Below are positions 32,035-44,194 of a stretch of 64,000 nucleotides of DNA, piece by piece. Position 1 is the first letter of the stretch. Every line of letters starts with the position of its first letter. This DNA is from Beta vulgaris subsp. vulgaris. Its lineage: Eukaryota > Streptophyta > Magnoliopsida > Caryophyllales > Amaranthaceae. A program made the position numbers and the translations under genes. Location: contig NC_079202.1 of NCBI RefSeq assembly GCF_026745355.1, positions 6,815,129 to 6,879,128 of the forward strand, in the 5' to 3' direction. Under the pieces are notes generated by a model. The model was not told the DNA's origin, did no database searches, and saw only the letters and a program-made list of their open reading frames with translations.

Positions 32035-34786
32035 TGTAACGCCCCGACAAATTTACACGACCTTAATCGTCAGCGGAAGCATAACTTAATCATGTGGGTT
32101 ATGGCACACAAATAAAATAATAGCCTAAAATTACAAATTCACTATACAATTACTCATTGTAAAATAAATACTTGTTTATCCATTATACAAAATATCCTAA
32201 AACCTCGTATAATCATACATAATCTCCATAACGCAGTATAATAGTGATCCACACTGTTCTCCCATACCTAAAACATAAAACAAAACGTCATGAGCCGAGG
32301 CTCAGTAACATACTACTCTAACAACGTAAATTCATTTCACATCATTTTATTTATAAACAGCAGGGAGGAGAGAATAAGTAAAACATTTCACAAACATATC
32401 ATATCATGTTACATTATCTTCTTTATCATGTTCATCATCATATGTCTTTTACTTCGGTAACTTGGCTAGTACATCATAACATAGGGGACGTCTCCCATTA
32501 CATAACAGTCAGGCGGTCACATCATAGGTGACACTTGCGGTGCCCGTATCATTTAAACAGTCAGGGGGTCACAACATAGGTGACACTTGCGGTGCCCGTA
32601 TCATAATACAGTCAGGCGGTCACAACATAAGTGACACTTGCGGTGCCCGTATCATACTGCCAAGAACCATATTTCACTGTACTTTATCATGTTTCGTCTC
32701 TTATTACATATCATAAGTACATTACATCATTGTAATCAAAATCATGAAACATCATTAAAATCATAGTGTCATTATACTCATATTTTTATAAACATCGAAG
32801 TCATTTCATTTCATCGAAAAAAATCATCATATTCATAAAACCTTTCATATCCCACAATCCATATATCAACAACGTAGTGCGAAATACCATAAAACATCAT
32901 TCGAAAAGGATTGTGGGTGTTAGCAGTAGACGTTACCTGAATTCCTCCTTACCAACCATGATAGCCGGGGGAGGCTTGTAATATCCTATATCTTCTTTAA
33001 TCTATTCAAGAATAGTTTTATTAAAGAATGTTTCATTATTTAGCTATTAAGCATAAATATTAGTTAGCGCTTATTAAGGTCATAGCGTTCATTATAACGT
33101 CATAAAGGTCTCCTTAAGGATCATTATTTCTTAATCGTTAACAACTTTTTAATTAAGGTGACTCTTTAATCAACTAACTAGGTGAAATAACTCCTTTAGT
33201 TATACTTTTAGAATTATCTAAACATCGTACTTAAAGCTATATTTCATAACCTATAACCATTCGAAAATATATTATTGTTTGAGTTCATAGTTAAGCACCA
33301 ATTAGTCGTCCATTATTAAGCTATAATAGGGCCATTAACATTATTTTAATCACTTAAAACTATTAAGTCAAGCTATATTGTTATTATAAGTGAACTTAAG
33401 TATTACTGAAATAATAATATCTTAAACTCATATTATAAATAACAAGCTTATTGGATTTTAATTAGTTTCAAACGACTCAACTTTATTTAGTAATCATGAA
33501 ATATAGCCCAATACTAGATTTTAGGAAATAAGTTGGGTGATTTTATTAAGCGAATTTGGTTTTAAGCGCAATAATTATATTTAATTAATATACTAATCTA
33601 TCATGATCTAATCGGACACTAAATTAGTTTCAGTTAGTCTATATTGGTTTAATTCAACATTATGAAAATCTACCATTAGCCCAATAAGTGGTAGTGACAA
33701 AACAAAATAGTTTAATGTACTTAAATCAGATTTTTAGGCCCAGCACTAATTAATACATCATTAGGTTCAATTGGGCTTGGGGCTTATAAGAAAAACAAAG
33801 ATAAACGTAAGAGTATCATACCTCTGCTCATTGAGCAGGGATGAACCGCACAACAGGGGAGCGGAGCAGAGCTCCGGCGAACGGATAACGGCGGCGACTC
33901 CGAGCAGCTGCGTCCGTATCCGGCGTTGGCTTCCGGTGGTTCGGCGCGCGCGGGTCGTCGGTGGTGCTGCGCGTGCAGCAGTGTCGCGCGAAAAAGAAGA
34001 GGAGTGAGAGAGAGCGAAGAGGAGATAGAGCGAAGGCGTGCCGGTGCGACGGATGGCCGGCAAGTGACGGCGAGGCCAGGGGAAGGTGCGACGGGGTGCA
34101 GCGCAGGTCCGGCGTCGCCTGAGGTGGCCGACGGGAGTGTTCCGTGGGCGGGGGGACCGAAACAGAGGAGAGAGAGAGAGTAAAAATTTGGGGTTTTTCT
34201 TTTAGTTACAATTTCAATTTTCGGTAATTTGTTGACAGGAATTTCTGGTTAGTGAGAGAAGAGAGGATGAAGGTTGTTGGTGGTGTATTCTTGGTATTGA
34301 ATCTCCATGGCAATTTATAAGGGAGGTTGGGAGCCTAAAATCAGTGGTTGGGAGGGAGATGGTGAAGTAAATAATCTGAATTTGTTAACTTGAAGAAGCA
34401 ATGGTGAGGGATTGGTGACAGATTCTGACTGAAGAAGAAGAAGAAGAGAGTGAAGGCATGTGTGCCATGTGTTTGCCATGAAAATGAAGGAATGAAGAAG
34501 GAGGAAGAAAACAGTCAACTTTCTCAGTTTTATAATACTTTTATTTTTCTTTTAATTTATGAAATCAGAAAATAGTCATTGTTTCAACTTTCAACCACCT
34601 AACTTGGTGATAGTTAATTATAAGTCTAATATTTTCTTGTTAAAAAAAGAATAGAATTACCACTTTTTACAAAGTCTAGTAATTTATGTTTATCATAATA
34701 GAAAGAAAATTTTAACTCTTAGTCAAATTAGTGATTATTATAACTAATTAATTCATTAAACCTGCTTAAGTTTTTAGGATATTACA
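32035..34786. mobile_element. Solo LTR of a chromovirus-type Ty3/gypsy element, 2752 bp
   Basis: It starts TGTAACGCCCCGAC, ends GGATATTACA and has the 5-bp duplication GAGCT on both sides (32030-32034 and 34787-34791). Shared blocks with the LTRs at 51369 and 59095 (GCTCAGTAACATACTAC, AACGTAAATTCATTTCA, a GC-rich island near the middle-right) place it in the same family. There is no internal region, so the element was lost by LTR recombination. Open frames at 33767-34183 belong to the GC-rich LTR island and are not taken as genes. Confidence 0.88.
32506..32658 (+). repeat. Tandem repeat in the solo LTR, 51-52 bp x3
   Basis: Units start CAGTCAGGCGGTCAC at 32506, 32558 and 32609 and contain TGACACTTGCGGTGCCCGTA. 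An array of different sequence occupies the equivalent LTR position at 51926-52130. Confidence 0.85.
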
Positions 34787-34928
34787 GAGCTTTCCTTCCC
34801 TACACTTCGATCTTGAATCTTCTTCTTCTCTCATCCTCTAACTTCTTCCTCCTTGGTTGCCGCCTGCAACTAACGATGCAGCAACCAACGAAAGCCTCAC
34901 AAGTCACGCCTACCTCCGTTCTTGGTGC

Positions 34929-36160
34929 TTGATGTGCCTATTATATATAGATTATTACTCCAATTCCCTTAGCTTTGATAGTCGATCGATTTGAGCTCTT
35001 TTGAGCTTGATTTTTGTGTGGTTTGACATGTTTGGACTTGTTTTCGAGTGTTAGATGTTTTTGTGCAGACTATGCGTTTAGAGCCTTTATTTAAGTTGCA
35101 AAATGGGAGTTTAATAATCACATAAGGCCTAGAGAAGATCTGAGAGATTGCACAAGTTATTCGGACAAGATTGAGAGGAAAAGAGCTAGAAATTATTCTC
35201 GTTCGGTTAACCGGGCGGTTTGGCCCCATTAGGTGAGCCACGAAAGACAGCAGGCACTGAGACTTGTTCGCCCGGCCAACCGGGCGAGAAAATAGCCAAA
35301 ACTGCTTACACACCCGATCGGGCGAAATTTCTCCCTTTGTCGTAGTTTGAGAACATCGTCGGCCGATCGAGAGGTTTGGCCCGGTCGACCGGGTGGTTTT
35401 TCTAAAACATTAATTTTTGCTTTTTTAGCCGGATTTGTAAAGACTATAATTAGGTTTTTTGTATTTTTTATTAGGGCATCTATTATTCGGTGTTTTTAGG
35501 TTTAAACACTTAGTTTTCTATTTTTACTTTGGCCATAACTCTTTGCTTTGAAGATTATAAAGATCGTTCGTTCGTTTTCATTGTTCATCAATCATTCGGT
35601 ATTCCTCTTTACTTTTTGTTATATTTGATGAATTCTTCTACTTGTATTATGTTTATTGAGTTTATTATTATCATGAGTGAGTAGTCTTTTCTAGGGATTA
35701 GTGAGGGAAGCCATGTTTATACCTATTTGATTGTGGTTTAAAGTTCTTCGATATTTGGATTGAATTAGATTATTTTCCTATTGATTTGATATGCTTGTTT
35801 AATTCATGTAATTGTGCAATATCATGTGTTAAGTTTAGCTAATAGGAGTTAGAATCGAAAGATCATTCTCATTAGATGCTTATTACAATAGGTAGGTCTG
35901 ATTATGTTGAGCGAGCGTACTAGCATATGTTGATCTAAGAGTTATTAAGACTCGACCGTAGAATTAACAAAATGCTCTAATTATCCTAGTTATTCTAGTT
36001 TAGTTATTAATTATTCAATCAAATTCCTCTCTTTAAGTAGTTAAATAATTGAGCACAAATCTATAGAACTCATCTCCTTGTGGATCGACCCGTATTTGTT
36101 AAACAGACATCGTGCACTCGTAGTACATATTTTAAAACTCATCAGTGATCACCTGCTCGG
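34929..36160 (+). mobile_element. Athila-type LTR and leader
   Basis: It opens TGATGTGCCTATTATATATAG, like the Athila LTR fragment on the minus strand below 964. A CCGGGCG-rich middle (35200-35400) follows. Near the end, CTCCTTGTGGATCGACCCGT is the junction-proximal word often seen in Athila LTRs. No gag follows, so it is a solo LTR or a truncated element. Exact ends are uncertain. Confidence 0.5.
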
Positions 36161-39100
36161 TGCTTAATGCTCATATAGTCGTCTGCTCAGTGCTCGCCTC
36201 ACTGCTCGCTCAATTTGGTGCGGTGTTTGGCGTGGCCTACAAAATCCACTCGCACGGTAATTTGGTGTTTGAATTTTGCTGCAAGTTCTATTGTTGAATT
36301 TTGCTGCAAATGAATTTTTTTGCTGATTGATTTATTATTGCAATGCTACAATTTAATTGAGTACGGCTTACAATTTTGCTTTAATTTATTGTTTTTATAT
36401 TTAATATAGTTTGTTATAGTGGCTAATTGGTGAATCATAAATATGATCATTGGATTAGCTTTGAATGTTTGATTGATTGTATTCAAGTTGTGCATTAAAA
36501 CCCTTATTTTAGGCTTTTTAGAATTAGACCTATCATGCAAGGTTCTCGAAGAGGCCATCGATGAGCCTTTGGTTTTATGTGTTTTATGTGGTGGTGGAAT
36601 TAGTTGGAGATGGATAGGATTTCCCTGTAATGGGAAATTATTTGGTATTCATGCATAATGATTGATATGAGATTAAATTTGAATAGATTAAGTGAATTTG
36701 ATTGATATGCTTGATAAATTGAATTGTTGTATTAATTCAAAAAATTATAATTTAAATTTCATAATGGAAAGAAAGAAAATGCAATCGAATATCCTAAGTT
36801 CTTTTACTAAAACAACGCCAATACCTACTCTAAATCCTCCTTCTATACAAAATTCTCCCCCTTCTCAATCCAATGAACAAAATCCTTCCCTTTTTCAATC
36901 CAATGAACAAAATTCTCCACCAACTCAAGCCAATGAACAAAATCCTCCCCACCACGCAAGTGAGCAACATTATGCTCTTTCACACGATTCCCCTCAAAAT
37001 CAAGATGGACAATCTCATCCTCGGATTTATGGTGAAAGATTAAGTGAATTTGATATAGCCAATCTTCCACAAGATTTGGGAACAAGGAGAAGGATTACTG
37101 ATTTTCATAAGAAAGAGGGCCTTGTCAACCTAAAAAAATTTTCTTCCCTCAAATGCTTATGGCTAAAAAAAGCATCGATTTAATATTGAGTGGTTTAATA
37201 CATGTAAAACTTGGCTTGAGTACAGTGTTGAGAAAGATGTCCGCTTTTTGTTTCATCTATTATTTATTCAAGGAGGATGATCATATGTTGGGAGGTGATG
37301 CTTTGGTTGGTTATGGTATCAAATCTTGGAATAGATTAGATATTATTAGAGGTCATGAAGGTAAACATGTGAGTGCTCACAAAAATGCTATATTTGGGAT
37401 GAAATTTTTCAAAAATCAGAAGAATAGAATTACCATCAATTTATCAAAACAAACAAAAGAATCCATGACTAACTATCGAAAGCCCTTAAAGGTTTCTATT
37501 GAAACCATCATATGGATTTTACTACAAGGCTTGCCTTTTGTGGTCATGATGAAAAAGAAAGTTCATTGAATAGGGGTAATTTTATTGCAGTATTAACTCT
37601 TCTTTCACAATATGATGTTGAATATTCTAAAGTTGTTTTCAAATGGCCTATGGTAATTGTCAACTCACTTCTCCAATTGTTCAAAAAGATATAATCAAAG
37701 CTTGTGCAAAAGAGACCACTAAAGCAGTACTTGAAGAACTTAATGGCGTTTTTTTTTTTCATTCTTGCTGATGAGTCTGTCGATGTATTTGATAAGGAAC
37801 AAATGGCTCTTTGTTTGAGATATGTTGGTAAAAGAGGGAAAGTGTGTGAATGTTTCCTTGGTGTTGTGTATGTTCCTGTTACTACTACTTTGACTCTTAA
37901 TGTGGTTATTGAGTCTTTACTTATGGAGTATTCGTTAACTTTCTCTCAAGTTCAGGGCCTAGGTTATGATGGGATAAGAAATATGCAAGGTTCAATTAAT
38001 GGCCTTAAATCTTTAATATTAGCTGAATGTCCTCAAGCATACCTTGTACACACTACTACATTTTTGATCAAATGCAACAACTTAAAAAAGCTAATGCAAC
38101 GAAATTTTCATTACCGTTGCAATAGTAAGGGCCTAATGCAACGGAAATAGAACTTCCACCACTAAGAGGGTAGCTATTGCAACGGGTGGCCCTAGCCGTT
38201 GCAATAGGTAAGTTAATTGTTGCAACAACTAAACTAATCGTTTTTTTTTTAGAAATTTGAAGTATGCGTTCAATGTTTTATATTTCCCTCTCTATCTTTT
38301 TCTGAAATTTCAAACCCAGTCTACGGTGCTGCTAACAAAAAAAACTACTAGGCAAGCTTCATAAATTAGAAAGAGATGAATTTTGGCTTTTTCTCACAAA
38401 ATAGCAAACAGATGTATATGAGAGAAGGATAGGAAGACGAAGAGAGCGACTGTTCGACCTCGCACCTCTTTGAACTTTCAGCGAAATCGGTAAGTTTGTG
38501 TGGGTTTTTGGTATTTGTCATTCTGTATTTCCATTTGATTGAGTATAGTCTTTTCCACATTCCAAGTTATTGAATTGTGGTTTAGCATTAGACTTCTAGG
38601 GTTCTTTATGTCGATTTTTAGCATTTGATTTGAGTTTTCTTTTTATTATTTTGTTCTCTAATTAGGGATTGCGATTTTAATTTTCTGAAAATTCTAGTTT
38701 TTGGAAATGAGATTAGGGTGCAGATTATTGACGAATGCATATGTTGTTTTGGAATGCTTGTGAACATTTAATAGATTTTTCAGCCTGTGAATGAAAATTT
38801 CTAATATAATTTCATTGTGTTCTATGTGCAATTCATAATTTTTTGTATCTAAAGTGGGTTTTGATAGGCACACCAAGTGTTTGTGGAAAGCTCTAAGAGA
38901 GAGAAACTTGAAGTTAGAAGGTAGAAGAAGCTCATGAATCTGTAAACCATTGTAAGTGAATAATTCAAGCTATATTCCAGACTTTCCTACTTGAATTTGT
39001 CCTCTATTATGTGTATTAGCAGCAGCTCTATTTTTTTGTAATAATGGAAATGAAAATATTTCATTCAAGTTAAAAAAAAATTGTGGATTTTTTTTTTGAT

Positions 39101-39351
39101 AATTTTGTTTTCCTTTATTCCATAACCATCAATTCCTTGATAATTTTGGATTGGGTAGTTTGTTATAGTGTTGGGTTTTGATTACATTATCTGTTCCACT
39201 ATTGTGTTTGCGAGGTATTCTATGAGGACTCTATTATGGGTTTCTGTGTGTAGCTCTACTTATTGGGTATATTTTTTGGTGAAAATAGGGGAAGTCAGGC
39301 GTGGCTTTGGAGAGCTATTTGGATTCCAGCCATCAAGGGTCGGTGCTGCTC

Positions 39352-40264
39352 ATGGCACCTTCTCGGGTGGCTGGAGGACTGTCTCAATCTTCAGCAAGTT
39401 CTGGTATTTTTTTTCCAAGGAGATGGATAGTCTCAGAATGTAATTAACTCTCACTTGAGTTCGTCTTTTGGGAACTCTGCCAATTCAATTTCTGGAACAG
39501 GGCGCTCGAACCTAGGCCCAGATTCTGGTCACGTGAATCAGACAGTTTTGAATAGTGTGACAAATTCAGGGCCAAGTGTTGGAGCTAGTTCTTTGGTCAC
39601 TGCTGCAAACTCAGGAGGTCCCCAGTTGCAAAGAAGTGCCAACATCAACACAGAATCCTACTTACGATTGCCAGCATCACCAATGTCATTTTCATCCAAT
39701 AATATTAGTGTTTCTGGTTCCTCTGTGATAGATGGACCAACAGCGGTGCAGCAGGGTTCTCATCATGACCCTAATTCTCAGCAAGCTATTCAGAGTCAAC
39801 AGCAGTATCCTCAAGGGGCATCTGGTCCTTCATCATTGCAAGGATCTCAAACAGACCAACTCCCGCTTTCAATGGGCTTAAGGATTCCCAACTCATTCAT
39901 CCATGACCCTGCTAATTTATCCCATCTGCAGAAGAAACCACGGCTGGATGTGAAGCAAGAAGATATCTTGCAGCAGCAGGTTTTTCATCAGTTGCTGCAG
40001 AGGCAGGATCCAATGCAGTTGCAAAGCCATAACCCACAGTTGTAGGTTATCCTTCAGCAGCGAAGACTACGACAACAGCAACAAATGTTGCAGGCAATGC
40101 CACCAATGCAGCTTGTTCAGTTACAGCAACAGCACCAACAACAACAGTTGAGACAGCATCTTCAACAACAACAAATTGCTGCCATGAAGAATCCTTATGA
40201 CACTGGAGGTGTATGTGCGCGTCGTCTGATGCAATACCTGTATCATCAACGGCAACGACCACAA
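39352..40264 (+). pseudogene. SLK2: SEUSS-LIKE co-regulator gene fragment inside CACTA
   Basis: SEUSS-LIKE proteins are nuclear LIM-binding (Ldb1-type) adaptors that join LEUNIG-class corepressors. The fragment begins MAPSRVAGGLSQSSASSGIF at 39352. It continues through SSSFGNSANSISGTGRSNLG, SYLRLPASPMSFSSNN, SGSSVIDG, the Gln-rich block and PYDTGGVCARRLMQYLYHQR, and stops at a splice donor (CAA|GTGAGT, 40265) just before the LIM-binding core. One extra T in a T-run near 39411 shifts the frame, and an in-frame TAG stands at 40042-40044, so no full product is possible. Upstream sequence (38400-39330) looks like the donor gene's leader exons and intron, and intron sequence follows. Introns show capture at the DNA level. 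Assignment to SLK2 rather than another SLK is from memory of the family and less sure than the family itself. Confidence 0.82.
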
Positions 40265-41689
40265 GTGAGTTGTTTCCTTTGCTCTTCCTAGCTTATGTTA
40301 GATTGTTGACCACTTTAGGTTGTGAAGAGTATAATTTCAAGAATATGGTTTGCTTTCATCTTGTTAGTAGTGTTCCGTTATCATGCAGCCGACCTGTCCT
40401 ATTGAGGAAGTACATCTTAATGTGAATAGCTTGAATTTGGAGAGTTTAGACTTTGCTTGTCACTTACTGAATGCACTTGACCCTGATTTAGTAACTGTTG
40501 CATGTTAGCCTAGCTGTTGAAGTTTCTATAGGCGTAATCTTCTATACCTATAAACGAGCCCAAGTAGACAAGACTCAAGGATATCATACAATCTCTTTCT
40601 GAAATGCTTTTCACTTTCCTTTATTAATATGTTGTGGTGTATATGGAAGGCGTTCAGGGTTCGTTCTTTTTCTGTGCTCACATAGTCTGATTGGATTTTA
40701 TCTATAAACAAATTTCTGGAAATATGTTTGTTGTGTGAGAGCTCATTGGGAAAGAACTTTCTGTATGTGGGTACTGGGTTGTAGTTCATTGCAGTGTCAG
40801 ATTGATATCATTATTCATCCATAAACTCTTATACTAGTGTAGCCCACATTCATATGTAGCTTCGTGTCCATGACTTGAAAATTGTTATCCAAGATAGTGC
40901 TCTGCTTTAGATGGATCCTGGATGCAGATCTTGAGTGAACTATAATTCTATTAGTTGAAGGTGAAAATTTTGATGATGTAAGCTGCAAGTATTGGGGAAT
41001 TTCAGGATAGTGGAATGGATCATTTTTGTCATCACTAGGTGCTGATTGCTGCTGCAGCTATGTTCTCTAATGATGGCTTTTGCTTGTTTGCATTTCGGCT
41101 TTCTATTCATTTCTTCTATTTTCTGATTCTTTTTTCCTGATTTTTAGTTTGGCGGGGGTTGTGATGGGGTGAGAATGTTATTTATGGAGATGGCACTGAT
41201 GTTGAGTTTTATCCCCCCTTTTCTTGACATTTTGTGGTTTTTTCCTGGACTCTTTCTCCCTAATGCATACCTTATATGAAGCAAATGAGCTGGTCCGAAT
41301 CAGCTAAAGAGATTACTTTTTGTTTCTTTTGTATGTTTGCGTGTGTTAAATATTGATGCACCAACTTGTCTATATATGACTAGTTAATGAATGTCTATAG
41401 TAAGTTATCTTAAACATGTTTTGGTGCTTAATTATGCTCATACGCCTTAGCTAAATTAATATGATTAGCGCAGCTTTGTAGTTTCTTACTTCTATATTCG
41501 ACTTCCCATCTAACTTTTGTGGTGTCCAAAGGAATATGTAATTATCATTTCTTTTTTGAGTTAAGGTCACTCTCTTATCCTATCTGTCAACAAGAAACTT
41601 GCTTTTGGTAATAAGGTTGGAGGTGTGTATTTTTTGAATGTCTTCATGGCTGGTCCTTCCATTCAATTCATTCATTCTTATCTTATCTC

Positions 41690-41770
41690 TATTGCAGTCA
41701 ATACCTCACATAAATTATCTTTAGATACTCTTCATGCTAGATTAGGACATAATAGGAGTACTGTAATTTT
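41690..41770 (+). other. Possible copia GAG-pre-integrase scrap
   Basis: The translation KLSLDTLHARLGHNR resembles the H-x-RLGH motif of the copia GAG-pre-integrase domain. Nothing else of a copia element is seen beside it. Confidence 0.3.
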
Positions 41771-42597
41771 CTCTCTTTTTTTCTATGTTGTTGATGGTGT
41801 ACGTTTACTAACTATTACAATGTTTGAATTTTTAGGTGAATGATGAACCAACTGGAGGAGATCAAACGTAGACGTCTCACTATACATACTACGGGCCAGA
41901 TTTAGTTAGCTATATTATAGTGATGCGGTACTTGGTGGTTAGAAGGAAAATGATCTATTTGTACTTATTAGAAGTATTTGTGGTACTAAAACAAATATTT
42001 ATTAGTTGGGTTTGATTAAGTACATTAATTTTCGTTAATTAGGATTTGTCATGTATACTCTTAATTTAATTAGTTTTGGAAATTATAATACGGATATGAC
42101 AATTATTTTTGGCATTTCAAGAGTATTTTTGCATTTGTTGCATCGTTACTAATTTATATCCAGGCTGTAATATTTTTCGGTAGGTTATAGTAATATCGTT
42201 GCAATATCCCCACAAAAAATGAAAAAAAAAAATTCTGTCATAAAGGCGTTGCAATAGTTATATGATAGTGTTGCAATGTATACAGAGGCGTTGCTATAGA
42301 AGCCAAAATGGGACACAATATGAATATTACGGTCGTTGCAATAGCTATCAGATGGTGTTGCAATAGATACAGAGGCGTTGCAATAGACCTTATAGGTGAT
42401 GCAACGACTCTTTACATCTATTGCAACGGCTTTGTGGTAGCCGTTGCAATAGGTCCCAAAAGTCGTTGCACTAGGCCTATTGCAACGCCTTCAAATGCAA
42501 CGGTTCAAAACCGTTGCAATAGGTCTACTGCAACGACTTTTGGGCCTATCGCAACGATTTTTGTGTGTTGCCTTTGCCTTTTAATGTAGTAGTGACA

Positions 42598-42870
42598 CTG
42601 CTTTGCACATCAATTTTAGTTGACACAAGTTGCCATTGCTAAGAAGAATTCAAATTATGTTTAGCTTTTTGTTGATGTGCTTGAACCTCTCTTAAATTTG
42701 TGGGAGGTTCACCAAAGAGGAGAGAATTTCTTCTAGATAAACAAGCACAACGAGTTGTAGAAGCAGTATCATTGGGTGAACTTGAAACAGGACAGACTTT
42801 AATTAAGAATGCGGCTTAGGTAGACTTTGTCACACTCGTTGGGGATCTCACTTCAAAATATTCTTGAATG
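42598..42870. other. Continuation of the hAT pseudogene after the CACTA element
   Basis: Coding resemblance resumes straight after the duplicated ACA (the CFAHQ region), with an early in-frame TAG. It is part of the split hAT gene described above. Confidence 0.6.
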
Positions 42871-43833
42871 TTCTCGATTTATATCCTGTAATTCTTCATA
42901 AATTTGGAAGTGTTTTCGATACAATTGATCAAATAAAGTACAATCTATTACACATTTGTTGATGCCATTTGATTTTGTGTTTGTGGGACAATTGATGGTC
43001 TGTATATTTGGAATTACAAATGAGTTAAATGAGACATTTCAAAAACATGATCAAGATATTGTAAATGCAATGGCGATGGTTGATATAACCAAGTCTAATT
43101 TGCAAAAGTCGAGAGATGAAGGGTTGGATTCACATATGGAGAAAGTGACCTATTTTATGGAGATATATGAAATTGAGGTTCCAAGTATGGAGGAGAGATA
43201 TCTTGTCCCTGGAAGAGGATGTTTAGAGGTGAGACTCTACAAGTGACAAATGATCTTCATCATTTTCGAGTTGAAGTTTTTCTAAGCGTCATTGATCTGC
43301 AATTACAAGAACTTGAAATTCGATCTCCAGAGATAACTAAGCAACTACTTCAATGTATGTCTTGCTTTAATCATGGTAACTGGTTTTCTTCCTTTGACAA
43401 GAGAAAATTGATTGAACTTGCCAAATTCTATCTGAATGATTTTTCAAGCAGTGAATTGACGTTTTTTAAATTTTCACTTGAGAATTTCATAGTCTCTGTT
43501 AGAGAGGATGAAAGATTTTGGAATTTGAAAATTAATGAGCTTTCTATGAAATTGGTTGAGAGGGGAAATCTAAAAGTCAATATCAGGTTTGCTTGCTTTT
43601 GAAGTATGTATTGCTTCTTTCCGTTGCAACGACAACTATAGAAAGAGCATTTTCCGGCATGACACAAGTAAAAGATAAATTGTGTAATAGCATGGGAGAT
43701 TAATTGTTAAATGATTGCTTGATTATTATCAAGCAAGATATTTGTGTTTAAAGGTTAACATTGATGATATTGTAAATGGGTATCAAAATATGAAAACTCG
43801 TTGAGAAACAACTGTAACATTTTTTAGGTACTA

Positions 43834-44194
43834 TCTATACTAATATATTAAAAAATATTCCTAAAAATGTATATATGCCCCGTGTCACCATCCATCATTC
43901 AATAACATTCTATCCACGTCCTTTTCATATAGTAAAAAAAAAAAAGCATTTTTAATGTGAAGATTTGAACCCACAACCTCAAGCATAATAGAAAGAGATC
44001 CAACCATCACTCCACCATATTATAATTCCTTATTTAATCAAAATTAATGATGGTATATGAATGGAAAACTTTTGAAATCCATTATAATGAATGAGATGAC
44101 TCTTTTAAATGAGTATAAGATGACTTATTTAAGTACTATTAAATTGTAACACAGAAAAATCCCAAGGTATCGCCCGAGCCTAAACACTAGCTAG
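43834..44194. mobile_element. Helitron-like non-autonomous element
   Basis: It begins TCTATACTAATATATTAAAA after an A and ends CTAG before a T, the Helitron A^T insertion pattern. No strong 3' hairpin is seen, which lowers confidence. It contains a minus-strand tRNA-like box pair at about 43960-44020. Confidence 0.4.
43958..44024 (-). promoter_or_regulatory. tRNA-like A box/B box pair
   Basis: On the minus strand, TGGTGGAGTGATGGTTGG is followed about 35 bases later by GGTTCAAATCTTC, the order and spacing of Pol III internal promoter boxes. No foldable tRNA is seen. Confidence 0.45.

Larger units (their letters stand above)
38051..42594. mobile_element. 4.5-kb non-autonomous CACTA element carrying a host gene fragment
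   Basis: Ends CACTACTACATTTTT... and ...TTAATGTAGTAGTG are flanked by the 3-bp duplication ACA (38048-38050 and 42595-42597), the CACTA signature. Subterminal regions (38090-38215 and 42165-42560) are packed with CGTTGCAATAG/CTATTGCAACG in both orientations. There is no transposase. The interior holds a SEUSS-LIKE gene piece (39352-40264) with leader exons and an intron, plus a possible copia scrap near 41700. Confidence 0.88.
36764..43751 (+). pseudogene. hAT-family transposase gene (TTF zinc finger/DUF4371 type), split by CACTA
   Basis: The start MERKKMQSNILSSFTKTTPI is followed by a Pro/Asn/Gln spacer with SNEQNP repeats. A region then matches the TTF-type zinc finger, with most metal ligands lost (FCFIYYLFKED, AHKNAIFG, NLSKQTKESMTNYRKPL, GLAFCGHDEKESSLNRGNF). 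DUF4371 follows (LADESVDVFDKEQMALCLRY, SQVQGLGYDGIRNMQGS). The 4544-bp CACTA element enters at PQAYLVH (38050). Beyond it lie SPKRREFLLDKQA, ITNELNETFQKHDQDIVNAM and the hAT dimerisation region (TTTIERAFSGMTQVKDKLCN, about 43626). Frameshifts and stops (for example TAG just after 42597) occur even without the insertion. The protein was once a transposase or a domesticated relative and is now dead. Confidence 0.85.

Noticed and set aside
33767..34183. Open frames of 78-98 codons in the solo LTR
   Set aside because: These correspond to the GC-rich LTR island, with open frames on both strands and no domain.
36120..36760. Possible intact 5' end or TIR of the hAT gene
   Set aside because: No inverted partner with an 8-bp duplication was found after 43751, so element ends are not claimed.
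42165..42560. Regularly recurring short words that at first suggest a CRISPR-like array
   Set aside because: Words occur in both orientations with unequal spacing and lie inside CACTA ends in plant nuclear DNA; they are subterminal transposase-binding repeats.
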